The notes beneath the pieces are model-generated. The model worked only from the letters and a program-made list of their open reading frames with translations, made no database searches and was not told the DNA's origin. Shown in pieces: positions 1 through 5,579 of a DNA stretch of 7,399 nucleotides (within the stretch, counting starts at the first letter, position 1; every line of letters begins with the position of its first letter). This DNA is from Thioalkalivibrio sp. (lineage in GTDB: Bacteria; Pseudomonadota; Gammaproteobacteria; SpSt-1174). The stretch spans positions 1 through 7,399 of the forward strand of contig DSBO01000217.1 of NCBI GenBank assembly GCA_011046015.1. Direction: 5' to 3'. Position numbers and translations under genes: made by a program.

Positions 1-1
1 C

Positions 2-73
2 TCCACACGACGGCCCACGCGCGAGATCACCGCCGTCATCGCCGCCGCGCCGGCGGCCCATCACGGACTGTAG
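2..73 (+). CDS. C-terminal tail of an upstream gene, possibly oadG (partial)
   Basis: An open frame enters from the left edge and stops at TAG 71-73, 13 nt before the oadA start. Only 23 codons are visible. The tail contains REITAVIAAA followed by a His-rich end. Short Ala/Ile-rich tails with an acidic residue and a closing His are typical of OadG, the small membrane gamma subunit of the sodium-pumping oxaloacetate decarboxylase, and oadG usually sits directly upstream of oadA. The fit is loose (a Pro interrupts the Ala run) and the membrane segment would lie outside the window. A biotin carboxylase gene (accC/pycA) is the main alternative, though this tail does not look like the end of one. 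The close spacing to oadA suggests one transcript. Confidence 0.35.
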   Translation, partial: STRRPTREITAVIAAAPAAHHGL

Positions 74-86
74 AGCGGGAGCAGAC

Positions 87-1943
87 ATGACGACAGCGAA
101 GACGTCGCCAGCCAAGGTCGAGATCACCGAAACCATCCTGCGCGACGCACACCAGTGCCTGATCGCCACGCGCATGCGCACCGAGGACATGCTGCCCATC
201 TGCGAGGAACTGGACAAGGTCGGCTTCTGGTCGCTGGAGGCCTGGGGCGGGGCCACCTTCGACGCCTGCATCCGCTTCCTGAAGGAAGATCCCTGGGAAC
301 GCCTGCGCAGGCTGCGCGAAGCCCTGCCCAACACCCGGCTGCAGATGCTGCTGCGCGGGCAGAACCTGCTCGGTTACCGACACTATGCCGATGACGTCGT
401 GCGCGCCTTCGTCGAGCGGGCGGCGGCCAACGGCATCGACGTGTTCCGCATCTTCGATGCCATGAACGACGTGCGCAACCTGCGCGTCTCCATCGAGTCG
501 GTGAAGGCCGCCGGCAAGCACGCCCAGGGCGCGATTTCCTATACCGTAAGCCCCGTGCATGACGTGAAGCAGTATGTCGCGATGGCGCGCGAACTGGTGG
601 CGATGGACTGTGACAGCATCGTCATCAAGGACATGGCCGGGCTGCTCACCCCGTCCGCCACCGCCGAACTGGTCAGTGCCCTGGTGGACGCCATCGACGT
701 GCCCCTGCAGCTGCACACCCATGCCACCGCGGGTCAGGCCGAGATGTGCCAGTACAAGGGCGTGGAGGCCGGCTGTGCACGCATCGACACCGCCCTGTCC
801 GCCTTTGCCGGTGGCGCCAGCCACGCCCCGACCGAGAGCATGGTCGCGGCACTCAAGGGCACGCCCTACGACACCGGGCTGGATCTCAATCGCCTGCAGC
901 GCATCAGCCACTATTTCCGCGAGGTGCGCAAGAAATACCACCAGTTCGAGAGCGAGTTCACCGGCGTGGACACCCGCGTACTCATCAACCAGGTGCCAGG
1001 CGGCATGATCTCCAACATGATCAACCAGCTGCGCGCGCAGGGGGCGCTGGACCGGCTGGACGCGGTGATGGAGGAGATCCCGCGCGTGCGCGAGGACCTG
1101 GGCTTCCCCCCACTGGTCACGCCCACCTCGCAGATCGTCGGCACCCAGGCCGTGATGAACGTGCTCAGCGGCGAGCGCTACAAAACCATCACCAACGAGG
1201 TGAAGCTCTACCTGCAGGGCCGTTACGGCAAGGCACCGGGCAAGATCAACGAGATGGTGCGCCAGAAGGCCATCGGCAACGCCGACGTGATCGATTGCCG
1301 GCCTGCGGACTTGCTGGAAGCCGAGATGGACCAGTTGCGGGAGTCCTGCGGCGGGCTGGCGAAGACGGAGGAAGACGTGCTGACCTGCGCGATGTTCCCC
1401 GAGATCGGTCGCGAGTACCTCGAACAGCGTGAGGCCGGCAACCTGACGCCGGAGCCACTGGAGCCGCGCAAGGCCCAGGGGGAAGAGGCAAGCCCCACGT
1501 CGGCCGCACCGGTGGAATTCAAGGCCACCCTTCACGGCGAGACCTACCACATCAAGGTCACTGGCACCGGCCACCGCCGCGAGGCCATGCGCCCCTATTA
1601 CGTCACCGTGGACGGCATCCCCGAGGAGATCAACCTGGAGATCCTCGACGAGATCATTGCAGAAGGGAATGGCGAAACCACGGTGCGGCGCGCCAGCGGC
1701 CAGCAAAGCCAGCGCCCGCGCGCGACCAGACCGGGGCATGTCACCACGTCCATGCCCGGCGTGGTGGTCGACGTGCTGGTGACCGAGGGCGCCGAGGTCA
1801 AGGCCGGCGATGCCCTGTTCGTGCTGGAAGCGATGAAGATGGAAACCGAGATCCAGGCGCCGGTGAGCGGCACGGTCCGGGCCATTCACATCGCCAAGGG
1901 CGAGAACGTCAACCCGGACGAAACCCTGATCGAGATCGAATGA
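87..1943 (+). CDS. oadA: Biotin-dependent oxaloacetate decarboxylase alpha subunit / pyruvate carboxylase subunit B
   Basis: The 618-residue protein is full length for OadA/PycB. It has an N-terminal carboxyltransferase TIM barrel (about 11-280), a conserved carboxylase domain (about 290-460), a variable linker (about 465-555) and a C-terminal biotinyl domain (about 556-618). Visible active-site features are RDAHQ with metal ligand Asp20, Lys181 in IKDMAG (the lysine that is carbamylated in this family), and His210/His212 in LHTHATAG. The biotin site is EAMKMET with Lys584, 34 residues from the C-terminus as expected. The start is set by a good ribosome site (GGGAG, 77-81, 5 nt before ATG). 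The enzyme moves a carboxyl group between biotin and pyruvate/oxaloacetate in the cytoplasm. Sequence alone does not decide between decarboxylation (sodium pump, with OadB/OadG) and anaplerotic pyruvate carboxylation (with a separate biotin carboxylase). Its stop overlaps the start of maf. Confidence 0.95.
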   Translation: MTTAKTSPAKVEITETILRDAHQCLIATRMRTEDMLPICEELDKVGFWSLEAWGGATFDACIRFLKEDPWERLRRLREALPNTRLQMLLRGQNLLGYRHYADDVVRAFVERAAANGIDVFRIFDAMNDVRNLRVSIESVKAAGKHAQGAISYTVSPVHDVKQYVAMARELVAMDCDSIVIKDMAGLLTPSATAELVSALVDAIDVPLQLHTHATAGQAEMCQYKGVEAGCARIDTALSAFAGGASHAPTESMVAALKGTPYDTGLDLNRLQRISHYFREVRKKYHQFESEFTGVDTRVLINQVPGGMISNMINQLRAQGALDRLDAVMEEIPRVREDLGFPPLVTPTSQIVGTQAVMNVLSGERYKTITNEVKLYLQGRYGKAPGKINEMVRQKAIGNADVIDCRPADLLEAEMDQLRESCGGLAKTEEDVLTCAMFPEIGREYLEQREAGNLTPEPLEPRKAQGEEASPTSAAPVEFKATLHGETYHIKVTGTGHRREAMRPYYVTVDGIPEEINLEILDEIIAEGNGETTVRRASGQQSQRPRATRPGHVTTSMPGVVVDVLVTEGAEVKAGDALFVLEAMKMETEIQAPVSGTVRAIHIAKGENVNPDETLIEIE

Positions 1944-2539
1944 CGGCGCCCGTGAAACTCATCCTCGGCTCCACCTCGCCGTTTCGCCGCGAACTGCTGG
2001 AACGCCTGCGCCTGCCCTTCGAGACAGCCGCGCCGGATGTGGACGAGACCCGCCTTGCGGACGAGTCCGCGTCCGCCTACGTCCAGCGCCTCGCCCGCCT
2101 CAAGGCCGAGGCCGTGGCCGCCGGGACGCCGGGGGATGCATTGGTCATTGGATCCGACCAGTGCGCGGTACTGGGCAATGCGATTCTCGGCAAGCCCCAT
2201 ACCCACGAGAACGCCGTCGCCCAGCTGCGCGCCTGCGCCGGGAACTCGGTGGTGTTTCACACGGGACTCTGCCTGCTCGATACCCGCACGGGTGCCGCCG
2301 CGGTGGAGGACGTGCTGTTCGAGGTCGGCTTTCGGGAGCTGACGGAGACCGAGATCGAGACCTATCTGCGGCTTGAGCAGCCGTACGAATGCGCCGGCAG
2401 CTTCAAATCCGAGGCCCTGGGCGTGGCGCTGTTCGATTACCTGCACGGCGATGACCCCAGCGCCCTCATCGGCCTGCCACTGATTCGCCTGCTGGCGATG
2501 CTGCGCGAGGCAGGCGTCAACCCGCTGGCAGAACACTAG
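1940..2539 (+). CDS. maf: Maf/YceF-type nucleotide pyrophosphatase (7-methyl-GTP type)
   Basis: This 199-residue protein belongs to the Maf family, which hydrolyses non-canonical or modified nucleoside triphosphates to monophosphate and pyrophosphate. Visible motifs are LGSTSPFRRELL (8-19; phosphate-binding Ser/Arg loop), DVDE (33-36), GSDQ with catalytic Asp73, GKP with Lys85, and a C-terminal block with CAGSFKSEALG and LIGLPLIRL. SDQ rather than SDT, and the CAGSFKSE block, match the YceF branch, whose E. coli member prefers 7-methyl-GTP; the substrate here is inferred from that. ATG 1940 overlaps the oadA stop as ATGA, with GAG 6 nt upstream, so translation is probably coupled to oadA. E. 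coli yceF also neighbours rluC, but here maf is convergent with the rluC operon. Its stop codon lies inside the terminator-like inverted repeat. Confidence 0.93.
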   Translation: MTAPVKLILGSTSPFRRELLERLRLPFETAAPDVDETRLADESASAYVQRLARLKAEAVAAGTPGDALVIGSDQCAVLGNAILGKPHTHENAVAQLRACAGNSVVFHTGLCLLDTRTGAAAVEDVLFEVGFRELTETEIETYLRLEQPYECAGSFKSEALGVALFDYLHGDDPSALIGLPLIRLLAMLREAGVNPLAEH

Positions 2540-2573
2540 GAAGGCCTGAGGGGTTCAGGCCTTCCGCCAGCGG
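2522..2573. terminator. Two-part inverted repeat, probable bidirectional terminator between maf and sppA
   Basis: The inner stem is a perfect 11-bp repeat, GGAAGGCCTGA (2539-2549) with TCAGGCCTTCC (2555-2565), around a 5-nt GGGGT loop. A perfect 8-bp outer stem, CCGCTGGC (2522-2529) with GCCAGCGG (2566-2573), encloses it, leaving 9 unpaired bases (2530-2538) on the left side only. The left outer arm codes for the end of Maf, and the structure ends 2 nt before the sppA stop. Its position between convergent genes fits a shared terminator. No clear U tract follows on either strand, so intrinsic termination may be inefficient, or the hairpin may instead act as an mRNA 3'-end stabiliser. Confidence 0.75.
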
Positions 2574-2575
2574 CT

Positions 2576-3541
2576 TCATCGCAACGACGGCTCGGTGACC
2601 GCCTCGACCGCACCCTTTGCCACCGAGGCGCCGAGATTGGTGAGGAATCGGTCGAACACGCTCTTGCGCGGGGTGAAGTCGACGATGTTGGCCTGGCCGA
2701 TGACCTCGCGTGCCACGTAACCCGCACTGCCCAGTTCGTCCACCAGTCCAAGTTCCAGCGCCTGATCCCCGGTCCAGACCAGCCCCGAGAAGATCTCCGG
2801 GTTGTCGGCCAGCCGATCGCCGCGGCCCTGCTTCACCACGTCGATGAACTGCTGGTGGATGGCATCCAGCAGGCGCTGCATGTGCACCTTCTCCGCCTCG
2901 CCTTCCGGCAGGAAGGGGTCGAGCAGCGCCTTGTGCTCGCCCGCGGTCATCAAGCGGCGCTCGATGCCCAGGCGGTCGATGGCATCGACGAAGCCGAAGC
3001 CGTCGAAACGCACGCCGATGGAGCCCACGACGCTCGCCTTGTCCGCATAGATCCGGTCGGCCGCCGCCGCCACGTAGTAACCCCCGGAGGCGCAGATGTC
3101 CATGACCACGGCATAAAACGGGATATCCGGGTACTCGGCGCGCAGCCGCTGGATCTCGTCATTGATGTAGCCAGACTGCACGGGGCTCCCGCCCGGGCTG
3201 TTGATGCGCAGGATCACACCGACCGTCTTGTCGTCCTCGAAGGCGGCGCGCAGACCGGTGACAATCCGATCCGCCGAAGCGTCGGCGTTGGCGGCGATCA
3301 CGCCCGACAGGTCCACCAGGGCCGTGTGCTTGCCCATCCGTCCCTGGCTCGTGAGGCTGAGCAGATAGGGGCCGACCAGGGTCAGAAACATCAGCGTGAT
3401 GAAGATGAAGAACATCACGATACGCCAGCGACGCGCCAGCTTCTGCTCGCGCAGCCCCTCCAGCGCGAGTTGCGTGATGACCTGCCGCTCCCAGTTATCG
3501 GGCCGGCCGGAATCGCGTGCGTCCTGGATCTGATCTGTCAT
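2576..3541 (-). CDS. sppA: S49 family signal peptide peptidase, short SppA type
   Basis: This 321-residue protein is a membrane-anchored serine protease that degrades leftover signal peptides and other membrane peptides. A charged cytoplasmic N-terminus (1-40) is followed by one hydrophobic helix (about 41-63) without a cleavable signal site, so the catalytic domain should face the periplasm. Visible motifs are INSPGGSP (113-120), the nucleophile Ser152 in CASGGYY, and the general base Lys204 in TAGEHKALLDPF, giving the Ser/Lys dyad of S49 peptidases. The length matches the single-domain bacterial SppA/SohB type, not the 618-residue E. coli SppA. The start has a good ribosome site (AAGGA, complement of 3548-3552, 6 nt before ATG). 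It is the last gene of the rluC operon, 28 nt after the HAD gene, and ends next to the inverted repeat shared with maf. Confidence 0.93.
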   Translation of the reverse strand: MTDQIQDARDSGRPDNWERQVITQLALEGLREQKLARRWRIVMFFIFITLMFLTLVGPYLLSLTSQGRMGKHTALVDLSGVIAANADASADRIVTGLRAAFEDDKTVGVILRINSPGGSPVQSGYINDEIQRLRAEYPDIPFYAVVMDICASGGYYVAAAADRIYADKASVVGSIGVRFDGFGFVDAIDRLGIERRLMTAGEHKALLDPFLPEGEAEKVHMQRLLDAIHQQFIDVVKQGRGDRLADNPEIFSGLVWTGDQALELGLVDELGSAGYVAREVIGQANIVDFTPRKSVFDRFLTNLGASVAKGAVEAVTEPSLR

Positions 3542-3569
3542 GGGATGTCCTTATGTATAGGCAAAGTCA

Positions 3570-4241
3570 TCAGGCGACCGAACGGCGTTTGCCGTCCAGC
3601 CACGCAGGAAGTTCGGTGATGCCGTCGATGTGCCCGGCGCTGGCATGTGCCAGCAGCCGCTCCAGGGCATGCACGCCATAGCTGACGGCAAGCCCGTGGG
3701 CGCGGGCATTGTGCGCCATCAGCATGTCATACTCCGTGTCGCCGATCATCAGGGTGCGGCCGGGCGCCGTATCCAGATCGACCATGATCTCCTCGAGCAT
3801 GGCCGGGTGCGGCTTGGAGAAGCTCTCATCGGCGCAGCGCGTGGCATGAAACAGGTGTCCCAGGCCCTCGGTCTCGAGTACCCGGTCCAGCCCGCGCCGG
3901 GCCTTGCCGGTGGCGATGGCCAGCAGGTAGCCGGCGGCCGCCAGCCCCTCGACCACCTCGCGCGCACCCGGGAACAGGCTGCTCGGTGTGTCGTCCTCGA
4001 ACAGGAAGTGCCGGCGATAGGCCTCGCTGAAGGCTTGAATGAAGGCAGTGTCGGCCTCCGCGTAGAGCGCGCGAATGGCCTCGGCGAGCCCGAGCCCGAT
4101 GATGTTTCGCAGCTCGTCGGCACTGCGCGGCTCGGCCCCGATGTCGTCGATGGACTTGGTCAGGCAGTGCACGATGCGCGCCTCGGAGTCCATCAGGGTC
4201 CCGTCCCAGTCGAATACCAGCAGATCAAAAGCCTTGTTCAT
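3570..4241 (-). CDS. HAD-superfamily phosphatase, phosphoglycolate phosphatase-like
   Basis: This 223-residue cytoplasmic hydrolase has all four HAD motifs. Motif I is FDWDGTLMDS with nucleophile Asp11 and Asp13, motif II is IATGK with Thr111, motif III is SKPHP with Lys143, and motif IV is GDTEYD with Asp168 and Asp172. A helical C1 cap (about residues 18-90) follows motif I, placing it in subfamily IA with Gph and beta-phosphoglucomutase-like enzymes. The substrate cannot be read from sequence; phosphoglycolate or another small phosphate ester is plausible. Its ATG overlaps the rluC stop (ATGA, 4238-4241), so the two are translationally coupled. From memory, pseudomonads and related gammaproteobacteria carry a HAD gene at this site between rluC and sppA. 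I give no gene symbol because the substrate is unknown. Confidence 0.9.
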   Translation of the reverse strand: MNKAFDLLVFDWDGTLMDSEARIVHCLTKSIDDIGAEPRSADELRNIIGLGLAEAIRALYAEADTAFIQAFSEAYRRHFLFEDDTPSSLFPGAREVVEGLAAAGYLLAIATGKARRGLDRVLETEGLGHLFHATRCADESFSKPHPAMLEEIMVDLDTAPGRTLMIGDTEYDMLMAHNARAHGLAVSYGVHALERLLAHASAGHIDGITELPAWLDGKRRSVA

Positions 4242-5194
4242 GTGTCCAGTCTGTGCAGTACCTGCTGCAGCTCAGGCGGCAGCGGTGCGTTGATGTTGTA
4301 GGTCGTGCCCGAGCCCGGCATCTGGAACGTCAGGCGCGCGGCATGCAGGAACAGCCGCTTGAGGCCCAGTATCCTCAGCTCGCGGTTGAGTTCGAAATCA
4401 CCATACTTGTCGTCCCCGGCCAGCGGGTGCCCGAGGTGCGCCGCATGCACCCGGATCTGGTGCGTGCGCCCGGTGTCGATGCGCACGTCCATCAGGGTCA
4501 TGCGGGCAAGGTGGCGCACCGGCTCGAAATGGCTCACCGAACTCTTGCCCTGGGCGTCCACCTCCACGAGGCGCTCATTGCCTCGCCGCCCGGTGCGGGC
4601 CAGCGCCTCATCCACGCGCCGCGCCCCGCCCTGCCAACGACCGGCCACCAGGGCGAGGTAGTGCTTCTCCACCCCGCCCTCGCGCAATAGCTGATGAAAG
4701 GCATTGAGCGCCGGGCGGGTCTTGGCGATCACGAGGCAGCCGCTGGTATCGCGATCCAGGCGGTGACCGAGTTCGAGAAACGGCTGGTTGGGTCGCGCCT
4801 CGCGCAACGCCTCGATCAGGCCAAAGGCCAGGCCGCTACCACCATGAACGGCAAACCCGGCCGGCTTGTCGACCACCAGCAGCACGTCGTCCTCATAGAC
4901 AATGGCCCCCTCGATCTGTTCCCGTACCCCGCGGGGCACGGACGCGCGCTCGCCCGCCGGTGCCTGATGCACGGGCGGCAGGCGGATCTCGTCGCCCGCT
5001 TCCACGCGGTAGTCGGCCTTGGCGCGCTTGCGGTTCACGCGCACCTCGCCCTTGCGAAGCATCTTGTATACGCGGCTGCGGGGAACGCCCTTGAGGTGCC
5101 GGGCCAAAAAATTGTCGAGACGTTGGCCGGCGTCCTGCTGCCCGACCTGGACATGACGGACGCCCTGCCGCGCCCGTTCGGGGGTTGCGGTCAT
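4238..5194 (-). CDS. rluC: 23S rRNA pseudouridine synthase RluC
   Basis: The product is 318 residues from the ATG at 5194. An N-terminal S4 RNA-binding domain (about 20-80, with GQRLDNFLARHLKGVPRS) precedes the RluA-family catalytic domain (about 95-310). The catalytic aspartate is Asp147 in GHRLDRDTSG, and the RluA motif GRTHQIRVH lies at 242-250. In E. coli RluC makes pseudouridine at 23S rRNA positions 955, 2504 and 2580. Assignment to RluC rather than RluA or RluD rests on the S4 domain sequence and on divergence from rne, the same arrangement as in E. coli. A TTG at 5215 in the same frame would add 7 residues; ATG 5194 is preferred because it gives an N-terminus of E. coli RluC length. 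Neither start has a strong ribosome site. It is the first gene of the rluC-HAD-sppA operon. Confidence 0.93.
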   Translation of the reverse strand: MTATPERARQGVRHVQVGQQDAGQRLDNFLARHLKGVPRSRVYKMLRKGEVRVNRKRAKADYRVEAGDEIRLPPVHQAPAGERASVPRGVREQIEGAIVYEDDVLLVVDKPAGFAVHGGSGLAFGLIEALREARPNQPFLELGHRLDRDTSGCLVIAKTRPALNAFHQLLREGGVEKHYLALVAGRWQGGARRVDEALARTGRRGNERLVEVDAQGKSSVSHFEPVRHLARMTLMDVRIDTGRTHQIRVHAAHLGHPLAGDDKYGDFELNRELRILGLKRLFLHAARLTFQMPGSGTTYNINAPLPPELQQVLHRLDT

Positions 5195-5200
5195 GCGCGA

Positions 5201-5229
5201 ATAATAACAGTTCAATCAAGCATTTGCAG
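5201..5229 (-). promoter_or_regulatory. Possible rluC promoter overlapping its start region
   Basis: On the minus strand TATTAT (complement of 5201-5206) matches the sigma70 -10 consensus at 5 of 6 positions. A weak -35 candidate, CTGCAA (complement of 5224-5229, 3 of 6), lies 17 nt upstream. Transcription would then begin close to the A of the rluC ATG at 5194, implying a leaderless or nearly leaderless message. The -35 match is poor, so this is tentative. Confidence 0.2.
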
Positions 5230-5252
5230 GATGTTTGGAAGCTTGATATAGT
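5224..5252 (+). promoter_or_regulatory. Probable sigma70 promoter for rne
   Basis: TTGCAG (5224-5229, 3 of 6 to the -35 consensus, with the key TTG) and TATAGT (5247-5252, 5 of 6 to the -10 consensus) are separated by exactly 17 bp. The stretch is AT-richer than the flanking coding DNA. Transcription would start near 5259, giving an rne leader of about 320 nt, similar in size to the roughly 360-nt leader of E. coli rne. No other candidate in the gap looks better. Confidence 0.5.
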
Positions 5253-5296
5253 GCTGCAAGCGAGCGACTCCGCCCGGCAAGACGCAGGGCGTGAGT

Positions 5297-5333
5297 CGAT
5301 CGCCGAGAAAAACGACCGGTTTCCCGGCGATCG
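5297..5333 (+). other. Strong hairpin in the rne leader
   Basis: CGATCGCCG (5297-5305) pairs perfectly with CGGCGATCG (5325-5333). Within the 19-nt loop, AAAC (5310-5313) can also pair with GTTT (5319-5322). It is the most stable simple hairpin visible in the rluC-rne gap and begins about 38 nt after the predicted transcription start. The right arm overlaps the palindrome GCGATCGC (5327-5334). No U tract follows, so it is not a standard terminator. Confidence 0.7.
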
Positions 5334-5552
5334 CCCCGAGATTTTCGAGACGATTGCCCGCAAGCAAAAAGGTTTCGCTCCTAAGCAATCCAATGCGATT
5401 GAGCGGTTTTATGAACACACACGCTCCCACCTTCGAGTCGCGGTCCACCGCGGGCGTCTTGCTCCCGTGGCTGTGCCTTTGCGCGCTTTTCCTGCGTCGC
5501 AGCGCATCCAACGTGCCGACAGTCCGTCCGCGCGGTCCGGAATCCAGGGTGG

Positions 5553-5569
5553 TCGAGCAACCAGCTCGA
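5553..5569 (+). other. Hairpin just upstream of the rne start codon
   Basis: TCGAGC (5553-5558) and GCTCGA (5564-5569) form a perfect 6-bp stem around the loop AACCA, ending 10 nt before ATG 5580. The only purine stretch that could serve as a ribosome site, GAG at 5568-5570, is mostly inside the stem. This would lower translation unless the stem is opened, consistent with a controlled rne start. That effect is inferred from position. Confidence 0.6.
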
Positions 5570-5579
5570 GTACTTTTAA

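Larger units (their letters stand above)
5259..5579 (+). promoter_or_regulatory. Long structured 5' leader of rne, probable autoregulatory region
   Basis: This stretch without a convincing gene lies between the putative rne promoter and the rne ATG. Readable hairpins are at 5297-5333 (9-bp stem), 5376-5405 (4-bp plus 5-bp stems split by a 6-nt bulge; CAATC/GATTG core), 5439-5452 (CGCGG-TCCA-CCGCG), 5480-5506 (weak TGCGC/GCGCA) and 5553-5569. In E. coli, RNase E cleaves its own long leader to limit its synthesis, sensing hairpins in it. The matching gene context and leader length suggest the same here, but I cannot align the hairpins to the known element by eye. The left boundary depends on the predicted promoter. 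Confidence 0.55.

Noticed and set aside
36..1889. 617-codon minus-strand open frame covering nearly all of oadA
   Set aside because: It is an antisense shadow created by GC-rich codon bias. The translation is His/Gly/Ala/Asp-rich with no recognisable domain, while the opposite strand encodes a clear OadA with all motifs.
2855..4301. Plus-strand open frames opposite sppA (2855-3619) and the HAD gene (3630-4301)
   Set aside because: They are antisense to genes with complete family motifs and show no recognisable domain themselves.
5195..5215. Longer rluC start at TTG 5215
   Set aside because: It adds 7 residues not expected for RluC, uses a rarer start codon and has no better ribosome site than ATG 5194.
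5371..5410. Hairpin 5376-5405 followed by TTTT as an intrinsic terminator or attenuator in the rne leader
   Set aside because: The stems are short and split by a 6-nt bulge, and the T run is only four bases. It is kept only as part of the structured leader.
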